A stretch of 64,000 nt of DNA from Ruminococcus sp. (GCA_017558505.1 JAFYUM010000049.1:1-64000); one strand, 5' to 3'. Positions 45,898-55,152 are shown, counted from the stretch's first letter. Notes: a model not told the origin generated them from the letters alone. Translations and numbers: made by a program.

Positions 45898-46329
45898 ATG
45901 GCAAACGCAAAACAGATTTCAGTATTCGTTGACAACAAGCCAAATCAGCTTACAGGAGTAATGGCTCTGCTGAAAGACTGCGGTATCAATATCCGTGCAT
46001 TAAGTCTTGCAGATACTTCCGATTTCGGTATTCTCCGTATGGTTGTAAATGATACCGACAAGGCTGAAAGAGTGCTTAAAAATGCGTCATATGCGGTAAC
46101 TGTTACAGAAATTGTGGCAATTACAATTCCCGATTCACCAGGACAGCTCAGCCGAGTTCTTGATATTCTCGGTGCTGAAAATGTAAATCTTGAGTATCTC
46201 TACGCATTTACAGGAGCTTCCGACAGATCAGTTTCCTTTGTTATCCGTGTTGATGATATCAGGCACGCTTCCGACGCACTTACAAAGGGCGGTATTATTC
46301 AGCTTACAGAGCAGGATTTGTCCGAATAA
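45898..46329 (+). CDS. Double-ACT domain protein
   Basis: A 143-residue protein made of two ACT domains (about 5-70 and 72-140; KPNQLTGVMALLKDCGINI and DSPGQLSRVLDILGAENVN). ACT proteins bind amino acids and commonly sit next to paaK/ior genes in anaerobes, suggesting aromatic-amino-acid sensing. AAAGGAGG lies just upstream, and only 15 bp separate it from paaK. Confidence 0.92.
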   Translation: MANAKQISVFVDNKPNQLTGVMALLKDCGINIRALSLADTSDFGILRMVVNDTDKAERVLKNASYAVTVTEIVAITIPDSPGQLSRVLDILGAENVNLEYLYAFTGASDRSVSFVIRVDDIRHASDALTKGGIIQLTEQDLSE

Positions 46330-46358
46330 TTCGTAATTATTTAATTTGTTTTGTATGT

Positions 46359-46376
46359 GGCGATGCCTGCATCGCC
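46359..46376 (+). terminator. Hairpin after the ACT gene
   Basis: GGCGATGC (46359-46366) and GCATCGCC (46369-46376) make a strong stem without a clear U run. It probably marks the 3' end of the ior cluster. Confidence 0.5.
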
Positions 46377-46441
46377 AACATAAATGAATATCAAAAGTTA
46401 CGGCTAAAAAAAGTAATTTATTGGATTATTTTTAAATGGTC

Positions 46442-46470
46442 TTGACAAATTGTACAAAAAAATGTATAAT
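46442..46470 (+). promoter_or_regulatory. Consensus promoter of the zinc-ribbon gene
   Basis: TTGACA (46442-46447), 17 bp, TATAAT (46465-46470). The leader of about 85 nt can form a long-range TTGCAG/CTGCAA pairing. Confidence 0.85.
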
Positions 46471-46562
46471 ATAAGTACTGTATAATGGTTGCAGGGGAAG
46501 TGTGTCATTTTGGGATGATGAAGCTTTACTGCAATACGTAAATGAAAATGGAGTTGATAGGA

Positions 46563-46997
46563 ATGGGTATTCTCGATAAAATCGGCGATGTCTCCAAGGG
46601 CGTTTCCGATAAAACCAAGAGTATGTCCGAGGCTAATAACCTCAAAAGAAAAATCCTCTACGAGGAGGAGAGAATTGTTGAGATTTTCACAGATCTCGGT
46701 AAGAGATACTATAAGAATCCCGACGAGGATCCTGCAAGTCTGAAGGTTCTCTGCGATGATATTGATACTCGCCGCAGACGTATCAAGAAGATGAGATTTG
46801 AGCTCAATGGTATCAGAGGTTACAAGATCTGCCCCAAGTGTGACGCAGAGGTTAACGAGAGATTTCAGTTCTGCGGTCGCTGTGGTGCAAGACTTCCCGA
46901 AATGGAAGATGACGACTTTATGTCCCTTGAGCCCAACGACTACTACACAGAGAGCAGTAACCAGTTCTTCAACGCTGACTCAAACAAGAATTATTAA
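46563..46997 (+). CDS. Zinc-ribbon protein with coiled-coil N-terminus
   Basis: A 144-residue protein: a charged helical part (about 1-85) is followed by a zinc-ribbon CPKCDAEV...FCGRCGARL (about 93-115) and an acidic tail. Such ribbon proteins are common, with no assigned function. The start at 46563 fits GGAG at 46549-46552; an ATG at 46542 would itself contain that site. It is probably cytoplasmic and highly expressed, given its consensus promoter. Confidence 0.75.
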   Translation: MGILDKIGDVSKGVSDKTKSMSEANNLKRKILYEEERIVEIFTDLGKRYYKNPDEDPASLKVLCDDIDTRRRRIKKMRFELNGIRGYKICPKCDAEVNERFQFCGRCGARLPEMEDDDFMSLEPNDYYTESSNQFFNADSNKNY

Positions 46998-47057
46998 TCA
47001 ATCACAAGGGCGGCATTTTGTCGCTCTTGTTTTTGCTTATGGAGAAAAATATACACT

Positions 47058-48374
47058 ATGAAAATAATAGAATTAATTCTACTTCTCGTTTTCTGTAATA
47101 TAATTCCACTATGGACTGAAATTTCATTCCCTGTCGGAATAAAAATCGTCGGAATTGTAATGTTGTCAGTTATATTCCTTATTATTCTTATCCGCTGGGA
47201 GAAAACCACTGTAAAAAGCTTCCGTTTAAGCTCCCTGAAAAGGGGAGTGTCACTTCTTTGGCTGACGGGAATGATGATAATTCCCGAAATAATCGTTATA
47301 GTACTATATTTTATCAGATCTGATGCAGGCATTCTGCCGAAGATATTTTCCATTGTTATGCCCTTGCTTGCCATAGGCGTGATATTTATGGACGGCTTTA
47401 TCCGTACAGCCGCAGGTTCAAGACAGGTTAAGGCGGCGGATTATATCCTCCTGTTGTTTTTTTGGTGGGTTCCTGTTATAAATCTTTTCCTTATCCGCAA
47501 ATTCTATAAAACAGCCAAAAGAGAATATATTTTTGAGCTTTCAAAGGCGGAGTTTGAATCTGCCCGTGCTGAAAATGAAATTTGCAGGACAAAATACCCT
47601 ATTGTTATGGTGCACGGTATTTTCTTCCGTGACTGGCAGTATATGAATTACTGGGGGAGAGTTCCTGCAACACTTATCCGCAATGGAGCAACGGTATATT
47701 ATGGAAATCAGCAGTCTGCGAAGTCAATTCCCGACAGTGCCGCTGAACTGAAAGAGCAGATTGAACGTGTGCTTTCGGAAACGGGAGCCGAAAAGGTGAA
47801 TATTATTGCCCACTCAAAAGGTGGACTTGACAGCCGCTATGCTATAAGCTCTCTCGGTTTGGGTGACCGTGTAGCAACATTGACTACTATAAATACTCCC
47901 CACGGCGGAAGTGATATGGTTGACTATCTTATGGGGAAAATGCCCGATAAGGTAGTAAAGTGGATAGCTGACAGGTACAACTCCATTTTCCGCAGATTAG
48001 GCGATAAAGATCCTGATTTTCTTGCAGGTGTAAGGGATTTAAGCCCTGCAAGGGTTAAGGAATTAGCTCCATATATGGAGGATTGCCCCGAGGTAGCCTA
48101 CAGAAGCTGTATGTCGGTTATGAAAAGCGTATTTTCTGCGGGTATTCCTCTTAATGTGGGATATCTTATAATAAAAAGGCTTAACGGCAGAAACGATGGC
48201 CTTGTTTGGGAGAATGCGGCAATACACGGTGAGCATCGAATGGTGACGGCAAGAGGAATACGAGGCATCAGCCACGGTGATACAATTGACCTTTTCCGTG
48301 AAAATATCGACGGCTATGACGTAAGAGAGTTTTACGCAAATCTTGTGGCTGAACTGAAATCACAGGGTTTCTAG
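47058..48374 (+). CDS. Membrane-anchored lipase/alpha-beta hydrolase
   Basis: A 438-residue protein. Residues 1-160 contain four or more membrane segments. The C-terminal alpha/beta-hydrolase domain has the oxyanion-type YPIVMVHGIFF and the nucleophile AHSKGGLDSR (Ser about 255). This is the triacylglycerol lipase/PGAP1-like pattern with a serine triad; Asp and His (HGEHR or SHGD) lie near the end. Substrate unknown. Its last 15 bp overlap the convergent downstream gene. Confidence 0.85.
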   Translation: MKIIELILLLVFCNIIPLWTEISFPVGIKIVGIVMLSVIFLIILIRWEKTTVKSFRLSSLKRGVSLLWLTGMMIIPEIIVIVLYFIRSDAGILPKIFSIVMPLLAIGVIFMDGFIRTAAGSRQVKAADYILLLFFWWVPVINLFLIRKFYKTAKREYIFELSKAEFESARAENEICRTKYPIVMVHGIFFRDWQYMNYWGRVPATLIRNGATVYYGNQQSAKSIPDSAAELKEQIERVLSETGAEKVNIIAHSKGGLDSRYAISSLGLGDRVATLTTINTPHGGSDMVDYLMGKMPDKVVKWIADRYNSIFRRLGDKDPDFLAGVRDLSPARVKELAPYMEDCPEVAYRSCMSVMKSVFSAGIPLNVGYLIIKRLNGRNDGLVWENAAIHGEHRMVTARGIRGISHGDTIDLFRENIDGYDVREFYANLVAELKSQGF

Positions 48375-48758
48375 CCTACCATTGAATTTCCTGTGGATAA
48401 ATCGGCATAAATAAAAAGCAGGTATGCAGAGTATTCCCCACAAAAGGGTGAAAATCGGGCAGATTTGTCCCATAATATTAAAGGGTAGCTTGGAATAATC
48501 CCACACGTGCCAGCCCATTATGATATTGTCGAATATCCCGACAGCAAATTCTATGGTGGTTATAGATGCCGCACCGATAACACAGCAGCGGATCAGTGTC
48601 ATTGCAGGGCGGCTGCTTATAATATAAATAATCGTAAGGACAAAACCACCTGTAAGGCACATTGTCCAATGGGTGTAACCTCTCCCTGCTATTTCTACAA
48701 AGGCATAGAGGAAATATCCCATAAGAAAAGTAAAAATAAATTGATAAAATTTCACCAT
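48360..48758 (-). CDS. CmpB-like putative ABC permease protein
   Basis: A 132-residue membrane protein with about four hydrophobic segments. It matches the ABC_trans_CmpB family (GYFLYAFVEI, CLTGGFVLTIIYII, IEFAVGIFDNIIMGWHVWDYS, NIMGQICPIFTLLWGIL). Despite the name, no ABC partner is present. The start at 48758 has GAGGTGA upstream; a 32-codon longer form is less likely. The gene overlaps the convergent lipase gene by 15 bp. Confidence 0.8.
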   Translation of the reverse strand: MVKFYQFIFTFLMGYFLYAFVEIAGRGYTHWTMCLTGGFVLTIIYIISSRPAMTLIRCCVIGAASITTIEFAVGIFDNIIMGWHVWDYSKLPFNIMGQICPIFTLLWGILCIPAFYLCRFIHRKFNGRLETL

Positions 48759-48820
48759 ACTCACCTCATAGTTATTATGAAGCGGAGCAAAATAATTATA
48801 CAGAAACGGAGTTGTGATAT

Positions 48821-50293
48821 ATGCGAAAAAGTTGTATTTTACTTCATATTTCAAGTCTGCCCTCGGAATATGGTATTGGCAAAATGGGAAGCCATGCCTT
48901 TGAATTTGTGGATTTCCTTGTAAAATCGGGAGTTAAGATGTGGCAGATACTTCCTCTTTCACCTACAAGTTATGGCGATTCCCCATATCAGTCATTTTCG
49001 GTAAATGCAGGAAACCCATATTTTATCGACTTTGAAATACTGGAGGGTGATGGTCTTCTTGAAGCTGAGGACTACAAAAATATCGTATGGGATACCGAAG
49101 CTGATAAGGTGGATTATGCCTTGATTTACGATAAGTGTTTTGATGTGTTGCGAATTGCTTATTCTCGTTTCAGGACATCAAAATTCCCTGCTTACAGAAA
49201 ATTCTGTGATAAGAATAAAAGCTGGCTTGATGAGTATGCTCTTTTTATGGCACTTAAATTTGAAAACGGCGGCAAAGCGTGGTATGAGTGGGATAAGGAT
49301 ATCTCAATGCACCGCCCGAAGGCTGTTGCTGAATGTAAAAAGCGTCTTAAAAAGGAAAGCGGCTTTTTCAAGTTCTTACAGTTTGAATTCAGCAGACAGT
49401 GGACGGAGCTGAAAAAATATGCCAACGACAAGGGAATTGAAATAGTGGGAGATATCCCGATATACTGTGCTTTGGACAGTGTTGAGGCATGGTCGGAGCA
49501 CAAGCTGTTTATGTTTGACCGCAAACGCCGCCCCGTATGCGTGGCAGGCTGTCCTCCTGATGAGTTTTCACCTACTGGGCAGCTGTGGGGAAATCCCATA
49601 TATAACTGGGAATACCACGAAAAGACAGGCTTTGAGTGGTGGATTAACCGCATTGCCAAGGCGGCAGAGCTTTATGATGTTGTACGCATTGACCATTTCC
49701 GAGGATTTGAAAGCTTTTACGCTATTCCCTACGGCAACGAGGATGCAACAGTAGGAGAGTGGATGAAGGGCCCGAATAGTCCATTGTTCCTTGCGGCAGA
49801 AGAAAAGTTGGGCAGGCTGAATATAATTGCAGAGGATTTAGGATTTATTACTCCTGAAGTCCGTGAAATGCTCAATACTTGCGGTTATCCGGGAATGAAA
49901 GTATTGCAGTTCGGTTTCAGCGGCGGAGATAATGAGCATCTGCCCCATAATTTCACCACAACAAATTGCTTTGCATACACAGGCACTCATGATAATGAAA
50001 CCCTCAACGGCTGGGTAGGGGATATGGATAAGAATTCACTGAAATTTGCAAAGAAATATCTCAATGTGCGGAAGAAAAGTGAAATCCCCATGGCAGTTAT
50101 ACGCGCTGCTTGGGGAAGTGTTGCAGGTGTTGCTACCGCTCAAATGCAGGATTTCCTTGACAGTCCGAAGGAGGGCAGAATGAATACTCCCTCTACACTT
50201 GGAAATAACTGGCAGTTCAGAACAAAATCAGAACAGTTCACACCACAGCTTGCGAAGAAAATTAAAAAGCTGAATAAGATTTATAACAGATAA
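48821..50293 (+). CDS. malQ: 4-alpha-glucanotransferase (amylomaltase)
   Basis: The 490-residue GH77 enzyme shows SCILLHISSLPSEYGIGKMG, the QILPLSPTSYGDSPYQ signature, the nucleophile Asp in VVRIDHFRGFES, acid/base Glu in IIAEDLG and YTGTHDNETLNGW near the C-terminus. It disproportionates maltodextrins, probably in glycogen or starch use. The ATG fits GGAG at 48808-48811. It is monocistronic. Confidence 0.97.
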   Translation: MRKSCILLHISSLPSEYGIGKMGSHAFEFVDFLVKSGVKMWQILPLSPTSYGDSPYQSFSVNAGNPYFIDFEILEGDGLLEAEDYKNIVWDTEADKVDYALIYDKCFDVLRIAYSRFRTSKFPAYRKFCDKNKSWLDEYALFMALKFENGGKAWYEWDKDISMHRPKAVAECKKRLKKESGFFKFLQFEFSRQWTELKKYANDKGIEIVGDIPIYCALDSVEAWSEHKLFMFDRKRRPVCVAGCPPDEFSPTGQLWGNPIYNWEYHEKTGFEWWINRIAKAAELYDVVRIDHFRGFESFYAIPYGNEDATVGEWMKGPNSPLFLAAEEKLGRLNIIAEDLGFITPEVREMLNTCGYPGMKVLQFGFSGGDNEHLPHNFTTTNCFAYTGTHDNETLNGWVGDMDKNSLKFAKKYLNVRKKSEIPMAVIRAAWGSVAGVATAQMQDFLDSPKEGRMNTPSTLGNNWQFRTKSEQFTPQLAKKIKKLNKIYNR

Positions 50294-50313
50294 TAAGCTG
50301 TTAGCTAATAGTG

Positions 50314-50338
50314 TAAGGGCGAGGATAACTCGCCCTTA
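50314..50338 (+). terminator. Hairpin after malQ
   Basis: TAAGGGCGAG (50314-50323) and CTCGCCCTTA (50329-50338); the U run is weak. Confidence 0.6.
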
Positions 50339-50349
50339 ATTATTGTGTT

Positions 50350-50379
50350 AAAAAATGAAGGGCGGTCATTAGACCGCCC
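50350..50379 (-). terminator. Terminator of the Ig-like dockerin gene
   Basis: GGGCGGTC (50360-50367) and GACCGCCC (50372-50379); on the minus strand the stem is followed, after a few bases, by six Ts (50355-50350). Confidence 0.7.
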
Positions 50380-50399
50380 AAGATTATTATATTCAATAA

Positions 50400-52505
50400 T
50401 TATGAATTTTTAAGTCCGTCAATAGCTTCGAAAGCGTTTTTAATGGCTTCTTCCTCTGTTATTGCATTTCTTGGATTGATTACAAAGTTGTATACACCTA
50501 TTTTAGCTCTGCTTGATGTGTTGAGATTTGTTACGTACAATTCAACTTTGAAGTGGTTTGTATCAGCTGTGAGCATTGTTATAACCTGAGAAATATCAGC
50601 AGATTCAATAACAGGCGTTGTAACCAGTCTCTTTCTGCCGTTAGCGTCTGTAATGAAATAGTCGAAAATGAATAATCCGTCAGCATTTTCAGGGAATGGT
50701 GTGAGGAAAGCTATTTCCTTATCTGTAGATTTTCCGGGAGCAATCTGGCTGAATGTGTACTTTGGAGCTTCAACAGGTCCGTCAGTAACAGTAATCTTTA
50801 TTTCAGCCTTTACATTTGGATTGTCAACGCTGTAAACGGTAACTTTACATTCGCCTACGCTGTTTCCGTATACCCAGCCCATTTTGTCAACAGTTGCGAT
50901 ATCGGTATTATCTGAAATCCACAGCTCGTCCTTGTTGGCAGCGTCAACGGGGAGCATTGTCACCCATGCAATGTCGGAGCCGCCTACAGGGATAGTCATT
51001 TCATATTTATCAAGTATAATATCTGTAATTGTTGCGTGGTTGTCAGCATTAACAACAATGCTTGCTGTTGCAACAGGGTTATCCTTGCTGATTGCCATGA
51101 TAATGCATTTGCCCTCTTTTTTTGCAGTGATTACGCCATTTTCGTCAACAACAGCAATTGTTTCGTCAGAGCTGATCCAACGGATTGTCTTATCAGTTGC
51201 ATTTTCGGGAAGAACTGCTACAGCTACCTTGGCTGTTGAATCAATTGTCATATTGATTTCGCTGTTCTGTACAATAATGCTTTCGACTGGAATATATTCA
51301 GTTGTTGTAGCTGTTGTTGTAACAGGGGCAGTTGTTGTGGTTGTAGTGGTAGTTTCTGTTGTTGTGATAGTAGTTGTTGCAGGCGGTGTTGTAACAGTTG
51401 CACCTGATTCAACAACTATAACTGTAATATGACCATATGCCGCAGGGTTATCCTCGCTTACAACGTGAAGAACAGTAACACCGGGTTTTAATGCTGTAAC
51501 CCAGCCTTCATTGTCAACAATTGCAACCTCTGGCTTGGAACTTGTCCATATCTCATTTTTGTTTACAGCTGTTTCGGGGAGCATTGTAACTCTTGCTGAA
51601 AGTTCAGCTGTACCTGCTTCCATTGTAAACTCGGTACGTGAAACCTTGAGTGATTTTACGTGTCTTGTATCTTTTACAGTAACCTTGATATCAGCGGAAA
51701 CATCGGGATTGTCAACGCTTGTAACAGTGATGATGCATTCGCCCTCGGAAACACCTATAACCCAGCCCTCGCTGTCAACTATTGCAACAGCTTCGTTGGA
51801 GCTTGTCCACTTTTCAGCTTTATTTGGTGCGTTTTCGGGGAGCATTGTAACATAAGCTGCTAAAGCGCCCTCTCCTGCATTTACAATCATTTCACTTCTT
51901 GTAATGCGTATATCTGAAACTTTTAAAGATGTTGTAGTTGTAGTAACCGGCTTTGTGGTTGTAGTTGTAGTAGTTGTGAGCTTTGCTGTTGTTGTGGTAG
52001 TTGTTGCTTTAGTTGTTGTCTTGGTTGTTGTTTTCGTTGTAGTGGGTTTAGTAGTTGTTGCCTTGGTTGTGGTAGTAGTTGTAGGCTTGGTGGTTGTTGT
52101 GGCAGTAGTTGTAGTAGTTACATTGGTAGATTCGCCTTTGATAAAGTCAACAATATTTGAGTTGCCGCCTGTAGAAATATAAGCGTAATAATCAAGTACG
52201 TGTGAAGCGTCAACAGAGTCGATTGTGCCGTTCTGATCAACGTCGGCACATTTTTTCTGTGCTGAGTTAAGTGTGGAGGTTCCGCCTGTTGAAACTACGG
52301 AATACTCTCCGAGAATAAGAGAAGCGTCAACGGAATCGACAGAGCCGTTTATATCGACATCGCCAATTATGATTCTTGCGCTTTCAAAGAGATTTGTCAT
52401 GCCGCTTTCAAGAGGATATGATGTAGTATATCCCGTTGCAGGCATTGCAGAGCCGAAGCAGAATGCAGCGGCTAAAAGTGCTGATGTGATTTTCTTTTTA
52501 TTCAT
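50400..52505 (-). CDS. Secreted protein with N-terminal dockerin and bacterial Ig-like domains
   Basis: A 701-residue secreted protein. The signal peptide (about 1-25) is followed by an N-terminal dockerin (about 48-113) with two canonical 12-residue calcium loops (GDVDINGSVDSVDA and ADVDQNGTIDSVDA). A long Thr-rich linker (about 128-202) leads to two BIG2-like Ig domains, another Thr-rich linker, two more BIG2-like domains (WTSSNEAVAIVDSEGWV, WISDNTDIATVDKMGWV) and an unassigned C-terminal domain of about 120 residues. No catalytic domain is seen, so it may be a structural or binding part of the cellulosome. The start at 52505 fits GGGAG. Confidence 0.85.
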   Translation of the reverse strand: MNKKKITSALLAAAFCFGSAMPATGYTTSYPLESGMTNLFESARIIIGDVDINGSVDSVDASLILGEYSVVSTGGTSTLNSAQKKCADVDQNGTIDSVDASHVLDYYAYISTGGNSNIVDFIKGESTNVTTTTTATTTTKPTTTTTTKATTTKPTTTKTTTKTTTKATTTTTTAKLTTTTTTTTKPVTTTTTSLKVSDIRITRSEMIVNAGEGALAAYVTMLPENAPNKAEKWTSSNEAVAIVDSEGWVIGVSEGECIITVTSVDNPDVSADIKVTVKDTRHVKSLKVSRTEFTMEAGTAELSARVTMLPETAVNKNEIWTSSKPEVAIVDNEGWVTALKPGVTVLHVVSEDNPAAYGHITVIVVESGATVTTPPATTTITTTETTTTTTTTAPVTTTATTTEYIPVESIIVQNSEINMTIDSTAKVAVAVLPENATDKTIRWISSDETIAVVDENGVITAKKEGKCIIMAISKDNPVATASIVVNADNHATITDIILDKYEMTIPVGGSDIAWVTMLPVDAANKDELWISDNTDIATVDKMGWVYGNSVGECKVTVYSVDNPNVKAEIKITVTDGPVEAPKYTFSQIAPGKSTDKEIAFLTPFPENADGLFIFDYFITDANGRKRLVTTPVIESADISQVITMLTADTNHFKVELYVTNLNTSSRAKIGVYNFVINPRNAITEEEAIKNAFEAIDGLKNS

Positions 52506-52522
52506 AATTTCTCCCTCTACGC

Positions 52523-52568
52523 AGAAGCATATCATTCAATTCCCCATAATTCACGCAGATACACTTCT
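52523..52568 (-). promoter_or_regulatory. Leader hairpin of the Ig-like dockerin gene
   Basis: 52523-52533 can pair with 52558-52568 in the RNA over 11 bp with two G-U pairs, in a leader of about 80 nt. Confidence 0.4.
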
Positions 52569-52589
52569 ATGCTTTAATTTAACAGAATA

Positions 52590-52618
52590 ATTATACACCC
52601 TTTTAGCAGAAAAATCAA
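52590..52618 (-). promoter_or_regulatory. Promoter of the Ig-like dockerin gene
   Basis: Minus strand TTGATT (52618-52613), 17 bp, TATAAT (52595-52590). Confidence 0.75.
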
Positions 52619-52722
52619 GCAATATAGCGGATTTTGTTAATTTTTACAAAAAAATACAATTTGTTGCCGTTTCTTTCGATATATAGACATAAAGTATGGG
52701 GGTATGTATAGGTATTGTAAAG

Positions 52723-52750
52723 AAAAACCGCACAGAAAAATCCGTGCGGT
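52723..52750 (-). terminator. Terminator of the cdaA-cdaR operon
   Basis: ACCGCAC (52727-52733) and GTGCGGT (52744-52750); followed on the minus strand by TTTTTC. Confidence 0.8.
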
Positions 52751-52759
52751 CATTGTAAA

Positions 52760-54082
52760 TTATGGAAGTCGTGAGGTGGAGGATGTTGTCTTTTCAGCTT
52801 TTGTTCGCTCAATTGTAACCTTTGCATTTGTGGCTATCCATACATCATCAAAGGAAGGGCAGGAGAAAATAACACCCTGATTGAATTGCTCCTCTGTGAT
52901 AGTTGTATTAAGCAGATTGACTTCTCCGAAAATATCCTCGGCGGTTATCTCTGCAAGGGATTCCGCAGAGCCTATAATAGTAACATCAATCTGCGGTGTA
53001 ATGATCGAATAATCATACACATTGTCGGGTAGGTTACTTATCTGTATGTGGTCGCTGCTGATAGTCATAGGTATTTCTTCAAGGTCTGTATCATCAATTG
53101 TAACCACAACGGATTCAAGGTCTGAAACATTGATAAGCTCTGTATTTTCAAGACGCTTTTCAATGGAGAATGTGCGTGAAAATCCGGATCTGATTTCATA
53201 AAGGGGGATAAGTCCTACATCAAGTACGTCGGGGATCTCCACCTGACTGTTATTGCAGGCAAGTGTTACCGAATCTGTTGAAAGTCTGAACTTTATTGTA
53301 TCCTTATTGAAATTTTCGGGAGCATAGGCTATTGACGCTGTCAAGCCCACTTTTTTCTGTGTTCGCACAGCAATGTTGATATCAAAGGTTGATGTGCTGA
53401 TTTCAAGCGCAGATTTTTCAAGGTCGATAGCAGCATTTTCCTTGGTGTAAAGCTTCAGCTCCGCACCGCTTAAAACGTAGGAGGTATCAAGGCTCATTTC
53501 TTTGTTTGAAACGGCAAAGCACTTGTCTATCATATCAAGCTTTGTAGAAGGTCCTGTTATGCTTATACGTGAGGGGATACATTTGTATTCGTCGGGATTT
53601 TTTACCTTTCCTTCAACAATCTGTACATTCGGGGTAAGGGGAACTACATCAAATTCTCTTGTATCCATTTTATCAAAGACAACAGTCGCTTTTGAGGGGG
53701 AAATGGATTTAACCTCATATTTTATTCCGCTTTCGCTTTTGATTTTAAGGGGAAGCTTTTTTGTTTCCACCGTTGAAACATTATCTGCGTCAAAATAAGC
53801 GGTCAGGGTTTCGTTGGTGAGATAACCTATCTGTGTACGGCTTCCGAGAATTTCAACGGTAACTTCCTCCACATCGCAGGAGGTAACGCTCAACCCGTTC
53901 TGACTTGCGGTGGAGCCTGTTATATTTGTTGTAACAGGGATATGATAGACTGTTTTCTGTACCGAGGGGTACTGGGTAAGTGAAATGAAAAGCCATAATA
54001 AAACAGCGATAATTCCTGCAAGAACCGCAAGGAAAAGATTGCTTGACATATACTTTTCTCTGAATTTTTCGAGAAGTTTCAC
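52760..54082 (-). CDS. cdaR: YbbR-domain regulator of diadenylate cyclase
   Basis: A 440-residue protein with an N-terminal membrane segment (about 17-35, FLAVLAGIIAVLLWLFIS) and about four extracytoplasmic YbbR-like repeats (PVTTNITG, VEVLGSRTQIGYL, PSRISITGPSTKLD). CdaR proteins bind and modulate CdaA. It overlaps cdaA by 4 bp (ATGA), the usual gene pair. The Ser/Thr-rich tail is short. Confidence 0.92.
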   Translation of the reverse strand: MKLLEKFREKYMSSNLFLAVLAGIIAVLLWLFISLTQYPSVQKTVYHIPVTTNITGSTASQNGLSVTSCDVEEVTVEILGSRTQIGYLTNETLTAYFDADNVSTVETKKLPLKIKSESGIKYEVKSISPSKATVVFDKMDTREFDVVPLTPNVQIVEGKVKNPDEYKCIPSRISITGPSTKLDMIDKCFAVSNKEMSLDTSYVLSGAELKLYTKENAAIDLEKSALEISTSTFDINIAVRTQKKVGLTASIAYAPENFNKDTIKFRLSTDSVTLACNNSQVEIPDVLDVGLIPLYEIRSGFSRTFSIEKRLENTELINVSDLESVVVTIDDTDLEEIPMTISSDHIQISNLPDNVYDYSIITPQIDVTIIGSAESLAEITAEDIFGEVNLLNTTITEEQFNQGVIFSCPSFDDVWIATNAKVTIERTKAEKTTSSTSRLP

Positions 54083-54960
54083 TTTTTATTCCTCCTTCCG
54101 ATAATAGAGGAAATTCTTTTCTTTGCTGTATTATCTTCGTCGGGATCCTCGTAGAATATTTCCTTTTCAAGGGCATATTTCAGCTTCATACGTGTGTAGT
54201 CACGGGTGAGGACTCCGTTTATAGCCAGCGAAATCTGACCTGTTTCCTCTGATACGATAATAACAACGGCGTCGGAGTTTTCACTCATGCCGATAGCGGC
54301 ACGGTGACGGGAGCCGAGGCTTTTATCAATGGTAAGATCGCTTTTGGGACGGGGCAGAAAGCAGGCTGCCGCAAGTATAAGACCGTCACGCATAATAACA
54401 GCACCGTCGTGGAGGGGAGTTTTAGGGTAGAAGATATTACCGAAAACCTCTTTGCTGGGGATAGCGTTCATAAGTGTACCTGTTTCAATCTGCTCGCCAA
54501 GACGGGTTTTTCTTTCGATTACAATAAGGGCACCTGTACAGCTTGCGGAAAGCTCCACGCAGGAGTCACAGATAGCCTCGATAGCGTTGTTCCATCGCTG
54601 TTTTATATCATTTGAGGGCATACCTATTCCGATAAAATTCATACCGAATTTAGTCTGTCCGAACTGTTCAAGAGCTCGGCGGATTTCGGGCTGAAAGAGG
54701 ATAAGCATGGCAAGAAGTCCGACGTCGAGAGCATTGCCGAGGATATATTCCATAACGGTAAGCTCGCACAGACTGCTTATGATGTAAGCAGCCACAAGGA
54801 CGAGAATGCCCTTGATAAGCTGTCCTGCACGTGTTTCACGAACCAGCTTCAGTAGCAGATAGATTATGTAGGTGAGTGCCAGAAGGTCTATTATTTCTTT
54901 AAATCCTATAGTAGACATCAGGCTGAAGAAAGCATATTTTATATCCTGAAAAGAAGGCAT
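54079..54960 (-). CDS. cdaA: Diadenylate cyclase
   Basis: The 293-residue protein has three N-terminal membrane segments (about 20-95) and a DisA_N cyclase domain with the catalytic DGAVIMRDGLILAA and GSRHRAAIGMSE motifs. It condenses two ATP to cyclic di-AMP, which controls potassium transport and cell-wall balance. It is followed by cdaR; glmM, often the third gene, is not in the window. A GGGGG/CCCCC hairpin (54989-55003) lies in its leader. Confidence 0.95.
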   Translation of the reverse strand: MPSFQDIKYAFFSLMSTIGFKEIIDLLALTYIIYLLLKLVRETRAGQLIKGILVLVAAYIISSLCELTVMEYILGNALDVGLLAMLILFQPEIRRALEQFGQTKFGMNFIGIGMPSNDIKQRWNNAIEAICDSCVELSASCTGALIVIERKTRLGEQIETGTLMNAIPSKEVFGNIFYPKTPLHDGAVIMRDGLILAAACFLPRPKSDLTIDKSLGSRHRAAIGMSENSDAVVIIVSEETGQISLAINGVLTRDYTRMKLKYALEKEIFYEDPDEDNTAKKRISSIIGRRNKK

Positions 54961-55011
54961 AATTATATCACAACCTGTTCAATAATAAGGGGGCTACTCC
55001 CCCTATATTAT

Positions 55012-55039
55012 ATTGTACCACAATTTCAGATTATTTCAA
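55012..55039 (-). promoter_or_regulatory. Promoter of cdaA-cdaR
   Basis: Minus strand TTGAAA (55039-55034), 16 bp, TGg-TACAAT (-10 at 55017-55012). Confidence 0.55.
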
Positions 55040-55130
55040 TAGGTTTTTATCATTTTCCGAAAAATTTTATATTTTTACTTCAAAATGTTCACAATTGGAA
55101 AGTTTAAGTTCCATTATGTGAAATTTTTAG

Positions 55131-55152
55131 GGGGCGATGTTCACATCGCCCC
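55131..55152 (-). terminator. Hairpin after the cysteine desulfurase gene
   Basis: GGGGCGATG (55131-55139) and CATCGCCCC (55144-55152) form a 9-bp stem; no true U run follows. Confidence 0.55.
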
